Assembly: GCA_026874595.1 (NCBI GenBank)
Contig: JAPPUL010000068.1
Location: 1,937,001 to 2,001,000 of the forward strand
DNA: 64,000 nucleotides
Direction: 5' to 3'
Source: Sipunculus nudus
Lineage: Eukaryota > Annelida > Sipuncula > Golfingiida > Sipunculidae
The position numbers were made by a program, and so were the translations under genes. Below, piece by piece: positions 1-9,311 of the stretch. The notes under the pieces were generated by a model, which was given only the letters and a program-made list of their open reading frames with translations, was not told the DNA's origin and ran no database searches. Each line of letters starts with the position of its first letter. The first letter of the stretch is position 1.

Positions 1-95
1 ATTCTGTTAGAGATATATTCAGGATAGGTTAAGTCTATGACCCACTCGCCATAAAGGGAGTTTAGGTTCTTAAATCGCAGTTCAAGTATCTTCAT
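1..95 (-). CDS. sbcC: Exonuclease SbcC, N-terminal fragment
   Basis: Only the first 31 codons are in the window. The gene starts with ATG at 95 and runs off the left edge. The visible N-terminus reads MKILELRFKNLNSLYGEW, which matches the conserved start of SbcC, the ATPase subunit of the SbcCD double-strand nuclease that opens DNA hairpins and processes ends. It begins 11 bp after the stop of sbcD, in the usual sbcD-sbcC order. The rest of the protein (Walker A, coiled coil, zinc hook) cannot be seen. Confidence 0.85.
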   Translation of the reverse strand, partial: MKILELRFKNLNSLYGEWVIDLTYPEYISNR

Positions 96-106
96 AATCG
101 TCCTTT

Positions 107-1345
107 TTATTGTGCGTTTAGATCTTCTTCATGGAGAGATTTAATTATTTCGTTGTAGGAGAGCGTTAGCCCCTCTCTTTGTTCATCTGCCACCTCAAAG
201 GCATCCAAACAGCGGGTAAAAACCTCTCTAGCATCGAGTTCCTCAAGGGCTTCATCTTCTTCAGCCGTTTTAAATAGTCGTTCCATAACACGCCGGCTTT
301 TAATTCGTAGGATTTCTATGTTAGAATCAGCCACTGTTTCATCTAGCATCTGGCTTAGGTTCACAATTATGTCACTACCGGTATATTCAATCTCAAGCCA
401 TGCGGAGCTTTTTTGAGTTTTAAGCTCTTTAAGCTTTGTATATATGTCATCCAGAGATCCTACAATACGGAGGAGTTGTTGAAAACACGGTACCCCGAGT
501 TCTTGTATATTTGGTGTAGTGTTGTTGAACTCAATTAGCACGACTTTCTTCTCTTGCGCCGTTTCGCCATAACCCATCGGGATCGGTGAACCACAGTAGC
601 GTATATGCTCAGCATTGCCGACCATCTGATGAACATGCAGATGCCCGAGGGCCAGATAGTCGATTTCTGAAGGGAAAGACTCTTCGGCAACATGTGCAAG
701 TGAGCCAACATAAAGTTCCCGTACCCCATCACCGTCAACCGTCTTCCCTCCAGAAGTAAAAAGGTGTCCCATTGCAACGATAGGAAGCTCATCATACCCG
801 GCGCTTTTGAATTCGATTTGTTTTTGTTTAGCAATAGCACAAACATCTTTGTAATGGTTTTTCAGCCCTTCCACGAGCTTGACATTTTTATCGTCGATCG
901 TTTCTCCCGGAACGTCTTTTCGGATATCCTTATCTCGTAAATATGGCACTGCGCAAACAATGGCCTCAGGCTTGTCATTACTATAAAGCACAATCACCTC
1001 ATCATCTAAAGAGTCTGTTATAGACCCAACCACATAAACATTCAGTGCCCGAAGAAGTTCCTTAGGGGCATTCAGGAACGATGGGGAATCGTGGTTTCCG
1101 GCAATGACGACAACATGACGACAGCAGGATGCACCAACGCGACAGAGAAATCGATAATAGAGCTCTTGTGCCCGGTTGCTTGGCGTGCTCGTATCAAAAA
1201 CATCGCCAGCAACAAGCAAGGCATCTATCTTTTCGTTTTCAATGGTCTTTGAAAGCCAATTCAAAAACTCCGAAAACTCCTCATAGCGTTTACGCCCATA
1301 AAGGGAACGCCCTAAATGCCAGTCTGATGTATGTAGGATTTTCAC
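107..1345 (-). CDS. sbcD: Exonuclease SbcD (Mre11-like nuclease subunit)
   Basis: A protein of 412 residues in the calcineurin-like phosphoesterase family. It is the nuclease half of SbcCD, which works with Mn2+ on DNA ends and hairpins in the cytoplasm. Metal-binding motifs are visible in order: TSDWHLG at residues 6-12, GDVFD at 47-51, GNHDSP at 83-88, and later GHLF and ALGHLHVH. The length fits the family. It overlaps the upstream AAA_13 ATPase gene by 4 bp (1342-1345), so it belongs to the island operon and is not an isolated housekeeping copy. The adjacent sbcC start supports the call. The gene looks intact. Confidence 0.92.
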   Translation of the reverse strand: MKILHTSDWHLGRSLYGRKRYEEFSEFLNWLSKTIENEKIDALLVAGDVFDTSTPSNRAQELYYRFLCRVGASCCRHVVVIAGNHDSPSFLNAPKELLRALNVYVVGSITDSLDDEVIVLYSNDKPEAIVCAVPYLRDKDIRKDVPGETIDDKNVKLVEGLKNHYKDVCAIAKQKQIEFKSAGYDELPIVAMGHLFTSGGKTVDGDGVRELYVGSLAHVAEESFPSEIDYLALGHLHVHQMVGNAEHIRYCGSPIPMGYGETAQEKKVVLIEFNNTTPNIQELGVPCFQQLLRIVGSLDDIYTKLKELKTQKSSAWLEIEYTGSDIIVNLSQMLDETVADSNIEILRIKSRRVMERLFKTAEEDEALEELDAREVFTRCLDAFEVADEQREGLTLSYNEIIKSLHEEDLNAQ

Positions 1346-3641
1346 TTGTCAGGCCCCTTCAGCACATTTTCCATTTCGTCAAAATGGTCCTTGTCCATTT
1401 CTTTAATTAATTCAAGTAGATCCTCTAATACCGGTTTGGTTTCGCTCAGATTTGATGGATCATGTCCCGGCTCAAAAATATGTTCAGCGTGGGAATAGGT
1501 ATTGAGAAACCTTATAATTCTCGTTTTCTGTTCCTCATTAGATGGTTTTATTAGCTTAAGCTGTTCCCATAGGTTTCCAGATTCAGACGGTTTGCGAAAT
1601 GCGAGAAACGCCTCCAAAAGCCTTCGGGCAATATTAGGAAGAGGGTAGTAAGCCTCCAAATCCTTTTCTTCAGATTGAGCTGCTTTATAAACTAGACTGA
1701 AGAGATAATGATATTCTGACTCGTATTTAAACAACAAGTTGTCGATTCGTGATATAAAGGAAGATCTAACGCCTTCGTTTTCTTTGCTCCTCAGCATGTA
1801 AAAGTTCTGTTCTTTCGGTTTATTATACTTGCTTTTCGATTTATGGTACTTGCTTTTCGATTTATACTTGAACCAGTTTTTAACTTGGCGGGAAAATGGA
1901 TAGCTATGCGTGAAAATAAAAAGCTGACCAGCATCTTTTGTCCTGGCTTTCATATACCCAAAAGCCGCAAATAGTGAGTTGCTATCCAAGCTGGATACAG
2001 GGTCGTCTATAACGACAATACCCTTGCACAAGGTAAAGGATTTATCTTTAAGTGATTTTAGAAAGTATAAGAAGGAGATTGCCGTCTTTTCCCCCTCGCT
2101 TATATCTTTGGCTAGGGTTCCATTGCGCTTAATCTGATAGCCGGAGCCATGTATTTCGAAGGTGAGTTCATCCCTACCTAGGTAGTTGCGAATATCGTTA
2201 TTCAATTCATCGGCAGGTTTGCGGTGCTCTTGGATGTCCTTTTCAATCTCTCGAACTTTAGTTTTTAATTCATCGACTTCTTTATTGAGGGATTTAATAT
2301 CCTTATCAAGCTCATTGGCTTCACGCTTTTTCTTTATATACTCTGTCATGCTTTCTGTCACTATATGTTCTTCGATTGCTATCCTCGCCTTACTGATTGT
2401 GCTTTTAAAGTTATCGGTCTTTTTGTTGTGTTTATTGATTACCTCGTTTAATTTGGAAATAATGTTTTCGTTATCGATGATCTTAAAATTCTTATTAATT
2501 ATCTGAAATGGTTTTTGCTCTTTGTCTTTAAGGGCCTCAAGGAGGCTTTTTAAATATTCCTTGAGGTTATTGATTTTGTTTATCAGCTCTTGGCACAGAG
2601 TAGAGGCTTGATCTTGTAAATGCTCATAGAACTCTCGGACGTGGGGGGAGCTTGATTGTAAAGAATCAATAGAATCAATTTTCTGTATATTCTGAGAGAG
2701 AGTTTTGATCTCGGTAATAAATTCATTGTATTTGTCGTTGAAGTGAGCTTCCAATTCCTGAATGTGACTATCGGGCAAGGGCTGGCTACAAAAAGGGCAG
2801 TCATTTGAATCATCTTTTTTATGTATTTCAAGCCCCCTCTTCATCCATTTTGAAAGCTCCGGGTCGTTTTTTAGAGTCTCAATTACTGATGACACTACTG
2901 TTTTCTTGAGCAAAGCCTCTACTTGAACAGACAATTCCTTGCTATCAGGATATTTAAAGGTGAGAACATCTATTCGAGCGAGTTGTGTTGATTCTTTTTC
3001 CTTTTCTGATCTTTGAACTCTGATTCGCTCAGAATCTTTTCTTTTAGCTTTTCTTCAGGGAGCTGATTAAGCAGTTCATCACATGTCTTTTGGTAGTTGC
3101 TCTTGTCGTAGTTGTTGTAAGGGTTTGGAGAGAGTCCTCCCCTCAACTCCTCTTTGATACGCTTGGCACAATCACTCTTGAATTCCTCGAAGCCCTGTTC
3201 TGATTCTTTCTTCGCTTGCTCTTTTTCCTGTTCTTCTTTCTCGGCACGGTCGATATCGCTTTTGAGATTTGTGACCTGTTTTTGCTTCTTAATATTCTCT
3301 TTTCCTAAAAATAAAATAGGAGTTACAGAATCATCGCTGGTGAACACGTTTTCGGCAATGAAGTCTTTATTGAAAACGCGGACTTGTGGAAGTCTATGAG
3401 TCGTCGCTAAAGCTGCTCCGTCAACCTTATCTCCAGAAATAACAAATTCAATTTCCCCCTCGGAAATGTTGGTTTTCTTTTCGATTGACCGGAACAAATT
3501 GGAAAGTATTGATTTACCAGTTCCATTCCAGCCATAAAAAAGATTCTTTTTATTGAAATCAGGTAGGCCTTTTCGCCAAACGAATTCTCTGAAAATACGA
3601 TGGTTTCTAATTTTGTTTATTCGTTTAATGCTCATAAGCAA
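1342..3641 (-). pseudogene. AAA_13-type ATPase (RloC/PrrC-like), broken by a frameshift
   Basis: Two pieces in different frames together make one protein of about 766 residues. The upstream piece (3641-2970) has Walker A GWNGTGKS at residues 37-44 and a coiled-coil region. The downstream piece (2934-1342, whose frame stays open upstream to 3054) has a rubredoxin-like CPFC, coiled coil and Walker B VVIDDPVSSLD. Both frames are open only in 2970-3054, so the shift lies there, probably in the A-rich run around 2990-3010. One base appears to be missing (a -1 shift). The family includes RloC and PrrC, phage-triggered anticodon nucleases that guard restriction systems. The C-terminal part has an RxxxE (ARRLLEAF) and a later SHAEH that could correspond to their Arg-Glu-His set, but this is tentative. 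Programmed -1 slippage or a sequencing error are the alternatives to real decay. Confidence 0.72.
1826..1867. repeat. 21-bp in-frame tandem duplication
   Basis: A 21-bp unit occurs twice in a row (1826-1846 and 1847-1867, with the last bases differing). It lies inside the AAA_13 gene and gives the repeated residues KSKSKY-H-KSKSKY. Seven codons are added without changing the frame. Confidence 0.85.
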
Positions 3642-3651
3642 CCTCTCTTAA

Positions 3652-6600
3652 TTACACATATTTTCCTATTAATTCCTCAAGCTTATTTGTAACCTCAAGC
3701 TCAACTCTATCGTCCAAAGCCTTTAAATGTTCCTTGCCGCACACGATCTTCCCTTGTTCAGTCGGACGGAGTGCATCTGTGAATAACGTACTTTTAGTCT
3801 CAACAACAAAGAACAGCTTCTCTTTCCCATCCACCTCAAGCAATACTGCCCAGTCCGGGTTGTAGCTCCCAAGAGGTGTGTCAATTTTGAACCAGCCCGG
3901 GAGCTTGGCATACAGTTTAATATTGTCGCTTATTTCACAGTCTCTAGCAAAATTTAGCTCTATATCCGAATCATACACCACATGATCAAAGAGCGATTTC
4001 TTGCTTTTAATCATATTTTTCTCCAGATAGCCAAACAGCTCGTTGTCGTTGAAAAGCTCCTGTGCATAAAAATGCTTATCACCAATCTTGTGATACTTAA
4101 TTCCGTCCACCACAAAAAGACGCATCTGACGCTTAATAATCGATGTTACCTCCTCTATGAACTTTTGAGGATTATCTTTAAACGATTCTAGACGACCGCT
4201 GTCGTTGATAATCTTAACGATTGTTCGACGGGTCAACTTCGTCTCATCCTGGAGATAGGTGATCAGATCTGGGAGCCCAAAAGATCGGGCATCATAGACG
4301 CTGACGCTCTCCTGAACTTGCTCTGTGTGAACGCCACCTCGGTCAATAGCGGCCTTTGCTTTGCGGTAAATAAACCGGGCTTTGCCTACCTGCAGATTCG
4401 CTTTTATCTCTTCAGCGCATTTTGAGACTAGGGCTTCTACATCAAAATCCACTCTAAAGGTCGTCTTATACTTAATCCGATCCCAAAGCTCTTTGAACTC
4501 CGGACTTAAAAACACAGCTTTATTCAGCGACACTTTTTTCTTGTCATCACGGTTTTTAATATTGAGATTACCACAAACTTTCTTCAGTAACGCAGTAATT
4601 TTAACTTCATGAGCCTTGAATTCCTCCGGCAAATAAAGCTTATCCCTTTTTAAAGCAACCTTTAAGGTGTCCTGAACTTTTCCATTAGTATCAATATATC
4701 TAGCCGTTTTAAGGTGAGCCCAAAGCTTCTTAGACGCATCCACACCAAGGTATTCATTAGACTCGTCTTTTAGAACAAAAATATTAGCAAAAAGATGCTC
4801 TTCAACCACACCAAACTTGATGCCTTCTTCATCCTCAATCTCTTGCTGCAACTGTTTAACAAACTTTTCATAAGACTCATTAGCCATAACAGTTAAAGTA
4901 TTAACATCAAAACCATGAACTCTCTCGCCAGCTTGATTTACACATATACGCAGCCCACGCCCAATTTCTTGCCGTTTTTTGATAACCGAATTAGTTTCGT
5001 TAAGGGTGCATATTTGAAAGACGTTGGGATTATCCCAACCCTCTTTTAAGGCTGAGTGCGAGAAGATGAACTTAAGCTTCGAATCAAAGCTAAGTAGTTT
5101 CTCCTTTTCCTGCATTATCAAATTATAGGCACTTTCGTCCGCTGCGGTATTACCGTACGTGTCCTTAAGCATTTCGTTGCCTGTTGCATCTTTTTTTTTA
5201 TCAATGGCAAAATACCCATTATGTACCCCATCGGCCATGGTATCCAAATCCGCCCCTTCAAATAGAGTGCTGTATTTGGGCTTGCGGATGGCCCGAGAGT
5301 ACTCCTCTTCAAACATTAGGGCAAATTTACCCTTTTGTGGATTGCCCTTCTCATCGTACCAGCGGTAATTGCCTACCTTATCAAGGAAAAATAGACTGAG
5401 CACTTTGATGCCCTGAGGGCGTAGACATATCTCTTTATCAAGATGCTCCTCAATCGTCTTTTTGATCTGCAGGCGTTTGTATTCATCCAAGTCAACTTCG
5501 CCGATGGCCTGACCCAGTTTCAGAATGTCTGGCTTACTCGTGAAGCTTATGTATTCTTTGTCTTTTTCGCAGCTAATATCTTCAATAATGTATCCATCGT
5601 AGATATCACGACCCCCGCTGTATTTTGTATCCACCAGGTCAGACCCACTTGAAACCACTACGGCTTTGCGTTTAATACTACCACTCTTCATAATACAATC
5701 AATCTCAACTTTTGCAGTAATTGGACTCTTCTTATTATTTACACTCAAAAGTTTTATATAGGCTTTATTATGACCATCTTTGACTTCAACTCCGGCCACT
5801 TCAATCTGTTTAACTAGTTTCTTATTATAAGCGTCAATCGAATCTAGTTTATATACCATATGATGTTTATCTATATGAGTAGCCGAATAACGCAGCGTGC
5901 AAAGGGGATTTAGTGAGTCAATCGCCTCTTTACTTTTTCTGGTGGTATCCACACTCTGAGGCTCATCCACGATAACAATCGGATTAGTTTGCTGTATGTA
6001 TTCGATCGGCCTTACCCCGCTCATTCGGTCGTGGAAACGATGGATAATGTTTGCCCTGTTCTCTTTTTCCGGATCAGTAAAGCTTTTTCGAAAAGCATCA
6101 ATATTGATCACCATAATCTGAATGTCCGGACTAGTAGCAAAATTCCTTACATTAGAAAGCCTACTAGAATCGTAAACAAAATAATCAAAACTAATATTGT
6201 CATAAAGTCCTTTGAAATGCCTGACGGTCATTTTAAGAGATTTGTTAACTCCTTCCTTTATCGCTATGGACGGTACAACAACGATGAACTTAGTAAACCC
6301 ATATAATCGATTCATTTCAAAAATAGAACGTAGATAAACATAAGTCTTTCCCGTACCAGTTTCCATCTCTACGCTCAAATGAATACCGTCCTTCGAACTA
6401 AAACTCTCGGAAAGTGCTAATCCGTTCCTCAATTGAATGTTACGGATGTTTTTATGGATATCCTCATCCAGCAGTTTAAGGCGGTTTCCTATCCCTAAAT
6501 TATTTTCCATACCGGAAATGACCTGCTGGGGGGTGTATTGTAGTGACGCCACGGTGAAATTAGTCTGGCATATTTCCTGCCCTTTAAACACTCCAACAAT

Positions 6601-6654
6601 CGATTCTATAGCCTGTTTCTGGTAGTCTAGATTAGGATCGAATTGTATCTGCAT
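3652..6654 (-). CDS. res: Type III restriction enzyme, Res subunit (helicase-nuclease)
   Basis: A protein of 1000 residues. Res subunits combine an SF2 ATPase, which communicates between two recognition sites, with a C-terminal PD-(D/E)xK nuclease that cuts DNA when the Mod partner finds unmodified sites. Visible motifs are Walker A METGTGKTYVY near residue 96, motif II VIVDEPQS near 233, a helicase motif VI-like IKKRQEIGRGLRI near 565, and a nuclease-like NPDW followed by VVETK near 938-958. The length is typical. ATG at 6654 lies 1 bp after the stop of the Mod gene, the usual mod-res arrangement. The gene is intact here, unlike its neighbours. Confidence 0.93.
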   Translation of the reverse strand: MQIQFDPNLDYQKQAIESIVGVFKGQEICQTNFTVASLQYTPQQVISGMENNLGIGNRLKLLDEDIHKNIRNIQLRNGLALSESFSSKDGIHLSVEMETGTGKTYVYLRSIFEMNRLYGFTKFIVVVPSIAIKEGVNKSLKMTVRHFKGLYDNISFDYFVYDSSRLSNVRNFATSPDIQIMVINIDAFRKSFTDPEKENRANIIHRFHDRMSGVRPIEYIQQTNPIVIVDEPQSVDTTRKSKEAIDSLNPLCTLRYSATHIDKHHMVYKLDSIDAYNKKLVKQIEVAGVEVKDGHNKAYIKLLSVNNKKSPITAKVEIDCIMKSGSIKRKAVVVSSGSDLVDTKYSGGRDIYDGYIIEDISCEKDKEYISFTSKPDILKLGQAIGEVDLDEYKRLQIKKTIEEHLDKEICLRPQGIKVLSLFFLDKVGNYRWYDEKGNPQKGKFALMFEEEYSRAIRKPKYSTLFEGADLDTMADGVHNGYFAIDKKKDATGNEMLKDTYGNTAADESAYNLIMQEKEKLLSFDSKLKFIFSHSALKEGWDNPNVFQICTLNETNSVIKKRQEIGRGLRICVNQAGERVHGFDVNTLTVMANESYEKFVKQLQQEIEDEEGIKFGVVEEHLFANIFVLKDESNEYLGVDASKKLWAHLKTARYIDTNGKVQDTLKVALKRDKLYLPEEFKAHEVKITALLKKVCGNLNIKNRDDKKKVSLNKAVFLSPEFKELWDRIKYKTTFRVDFDVEALVSKCAEEIKANLQVGKARFIYRKAKAAIDRGGVHTEQVQESVSVYDARSFGLPDLITYLQDETKLTRRTIVKIINDSGRLESFKDNPQKFIEEVTSIIKRQMRLFVVDGIKYHKIGDKHFYAQELFNDNELFGYLEKNMIKSKKSLFDHVVYDSDIELNFARDCEISDNIKLYAKLPGWFKIDTPLGSYNPDWAVLLEVDGKEKLFFVVETKSTLFTDALRPTEQGKIVCGKEHLKALDDRVELEVTNKLEELIGKYV

Positions 6655-6655
6655 C

Positions 6656-8542
6656 TTACAAGCTCCTTACATCGACAATGCCAGCTGTTTTTAGAATCTG
6701 AACTGCATTCGTTTTGACAACGTCATCCTTAAATCCAGAGTCCTTGAATACCACACGCATAACTTCTGGACTTAACTTATCCTTTAATTTGGCAATACCT
6801 TCTACTGTCTCAAGGGAAATGCCATCCGATAGACAGATAATGAGTGCTCCCATACCTATATCAAATACCTTTTGCCCGGCAATGGCGTGTTCGGTAATAG
6901 GTAGAGTAAGGTCAAGACCGTATTTTATAAGAACTTCGTAGAGTATATCTTCTTCACAACGGTCTGGTTTGATATTTTCTACAAAGGCTTCAAGTTGATT
7001 GTTATCCAAATCAAAGTCGACTTCCCACGGCTTTATATTGCTGGAGTCTAGTTTGAATACCTTAAAACCTAGGTCTTGCTTTTCTTTGAGTAAACTACTA
7101 ACGTTCGCATCTTTAATTTTATTTATAACTCGTCTTATTCGTTCTTTGCCAATATCTGCTATTGTCTTATAACCCGCCTTATAAGCCTCGCTCTTTTCGT
7201 CGCACGGCTCGGGTAACTGTACCATTATATATTTTCTATTACCACCATCTTCTTTATTTAAATCCATTACCGCATGAGCAGTTGTACACGACCCTGCAAA
7301 GAAGTCAAGAATTATATCGTTATAAGTTGTACTAATTGTAATTAAGTGATTAAGTAAGCTTGTGGGTTTTGGAAAATCAAATAAATTTTTATTAAACAAA
7401 TTTAAATGCTCTTGAGTTCCTTGTTCGTTATAGAAACCTAATAACAAATTTTTATAGGGAAGTGTTCTTTCTATTTTATTGAGACTATTATCTACAAATT
7501 CATATTGCTTAAAATAAACCGACCATTTATTCTTTATTTTCTTAAATTGAATAAAATCATTTTTTAACCCCCAATCAAATTTTTCCTTGCCCCACCTCCA
7601 ACACCATCCATTATTTTCTTTTCTCCCTCCAGGATAAACCTTTGTCCCGTCAGGGGCTTGTATTGGATAGTCCATTTTTTTAGAATATGAAATACTTCCT
7701 CTATCCAACTTATTACATTTATATTTTCCTCTAATATTTTTATGCTTATCCGTCAGATTATAACCATCTAACTTATATTTTTCTTTATTTAAATCTACTC
7801 CCTCAATTTTTCTTGAAAAGAACAAAATTTTATCAGTTTCAATAGAAATATATTTTGCATCTAATCTTGCCGAAGAAGAAACTTTTCTTACCATTTCACA
7901 AATGAAGTTCTCCTCACCAAATAGCTCGTTCATTATTAGTCTAAGATTATGCACTTCATTGTCGTCAATACTTACAAATATTACTCCATCATCTTTCAAT
8001 AGATTTCTCGCTAACTTCAAACGGGGATACATCATATTCAGCCAATCCGTATGATAGCGGCCACTTGTCTCCAGATTGCTCCTAAGGTTTCGCCCATTAC
8101 TATCCACTTGACCCGTTATTTCCTTATAGTTTTTAATGTTGTCCTTAAAGTCGTCTTTGTACACAAAGTCGTTGCCTGTATTATATGGTGGGTCTATGTA
8201 TATCATCTTAACCTTTTTGTGATAGCTCTTTTGCAAAAGTTTAAGAACTTCAAGATTGTCGCCCTCAATAAAAATATTTTGTGTGCTATCAAAATCCACC
8301 GACTCATTCTTGCAAGGACGAAGAGTTCCCGTACTCGGCTCCTGGGCAAGCATTCGAGCTTTGCTTTTGCCGTTCCATGTAAAGTTGTAGCGTTCATCTT
8401 GATCATCCACAAACTCACCAAGTACTTCCTTCAAAGCCTCAAAGTCTACCTTCCCTTCGGTAAAAACTTCCGGAAACAGCTCCTTAAGCTTGCCCACGTT
8501 TTCAGATACAATATCCTTTGTTCTCATGTCCATTTTTTCCAT
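6656..8542 (-). CDS. mod: Type III restriction system methyltransferase, Mod subunit
   Basis: A protein of 628 residues and a probable N6-adenine DNA methyltransferase of the beta type. The catalytic motif DPPYNTG lies near residue 118 and the SAM-binding motif DFFAGSCTTAHAV follows near 415. The region between them (about 220-390) is the target-recognition region and is clearly poorer in G+C than the rest of the gene, as expected for a swapped recognition module. Mod supplies sequence specificity for both modification and Res-mediated cutting. It follows the DUF4391 gene by 16 bp and precedes res by 1 bp. No break is seen. Confidence 0.93.
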   Translation of the reverse strand: MEKMDMRTKDIVSENVGKLKELFPEVFTEGKVDFEALKEVLGEFVDDQDERYNFTWNGKSKARMLAQEPSTGTLRPCKNESVDFDSTQNIFIEGDNLEVLKLLQKSYHKKVKMIYIDPPYNTGNDFVYKDDFKDNIKNYKEITGQVDSNGRNLRSNLETSGRYHTDWLNMMYPRLKLARNLLKDDGVIFVSIDDNEVHNLRLIMNELFGEENFICEMVRKVSSSARLDAKYISIETDKILFFSRKIEGVDLNKEKYKLDGYNLTDKHKNIRGKYKCNKLDRGSISYSKKMDYPIQAPDGTKVYPGGRKENNGWCWRWGKEKFDWGLKNDFIQFKKIKNKWSVYFKQYEFVDNSLNKIERTLPYKNLLLGFYNEQGTQEHLNLFNKNLFDFPKPTSLLNHLITISTTYNDIILDFFAGSCTTAHAVMDLNKEDGGNRKYIMVQLPEPCDEKSEAYKAGYKTIADIGKERIRRVINKIKDANVSSLLKEKQDLGFKVFKLDSSNIKPWEVDFDLDNNQLEAFVENIKPDRCEEDILYEVLIKYGLDLTLPITEHAIAGQKVFDIGMGALIICLSDGISLETVEGIAKLKDKLSPEVMRVVFKDSGFKDDVVKTNAVQILKTAGIVDVRSL

Positions 8543-8558
8543 GGTTAAACCTCTCTTA

Positions 8559-9311
8559 TTAAAGCCTCACAGACAGGTGCATAAGCTCTTGTTCAAATTT
8601 CTTGATTTTTGTATTCAGCTCTATCTGCTTGTTAAAAGCTGCTTTTTTAAGCTGACCACGTAGCTCTGATATTCTTAATTCAATTTCCCGACACCGTGTT
8701 AAGTATTCAAGCCGCTCTCCAGTATTGCCGATAGTAAATGTTCCCGACAATACGGAGCACCCATATCCGATAAAACGATCAATCCAGGCATTGTATAAAG
8801 CGTCGTAGTCATGAAGCGGCATGTTGTCCCATGCAAGTGATGCCAGAAAGGCAGCTTCGTTCTCCTTTAATGCCTCGCAGTCCATCCAACCGGTAATCCA
8901 AAATCGTTCGGCAACAAAAGCACCATGTTCAGCTTGACTAAAACGCTTTGGGGCGATGCTCAGGGCTATATCTCCGCTTTCGGTATAGAAGCCCAGCATC
9001 AAGGGATAAGGAATTACTCGGTGAATGATTTCTGCGATTTGTTTGTGGCCTTTTGGGGAATTCATTTCGACCTGTAGAACCTCCACTTCAAGGTACTCAC
9101 GTTTATTGTCTCTATATGGCATAATTGGACAGGTTGAGGGTTTTAGCGTGTATTCCCAATAAACGTTTTTTACGTTTTCCCAAAACAGCTTTTTGTTACT
9201 AGCAACAAGTTCACCATTTTCTAGAAACTGTTTTTTTGCAACCCGCTTGCCTAAAAAGGCCTCCTCAGGAAAGGCAATCGTATTCCAGACGTATTTAATA
9301 CCTTTATTCAT
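8559..9311 (-). CDS. DUF4391-like protein of the defence operon
   Basis: A protein of 250 residues that I recognise as DUF4391-like. This family has no established activity and is commonly encoded between a SNF2-type helicase and a type III-like methyltransferase. There is no signal peptide or membrane segment. The C-terminal 50 residues are charged and probably helical or coiled coil. Its start overlaps the end of the helicase gene by 8 bp (9304-9311), which suggests translational coupling and a shared complex. The reading frame is intact. Confidence 0.65.
   Translation of the reverse strand: MNKGIKYVWNTIAFPEEAFLGKRVAKKQFLENGELVASNKKLFWENVKNVYWEYTLKPSTCPIMPYRDNKREYLEVEVLQVEMNSPKGHKQIAEIIHRVIPYPLMLGFYTESGDIALSIAPKRFSQAEHGAFVAERFWITGWMDCEALKENEAAFLASLAWDNMPLHDYDALYNAWIDRFIGYGCSVLSGTFTIGNTGERLEYLTRCREIELRISELRGQLKKAAFNKQIELNTKIKKFEQELMHLSVRL

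Noticed and set aside
2985-3010. Firm programmed -1 frameshift site
   Set aside because: The run does not make a perfect X-XXY-YYZ heptamer in the zero frame, and nearby genes are also broken, so decay is more likely.
8051-8548. Plus-strand open frame of 165 codons
   Set aside because: It is antisense to the mod gene, and the minus-strand product has clear family motifs.
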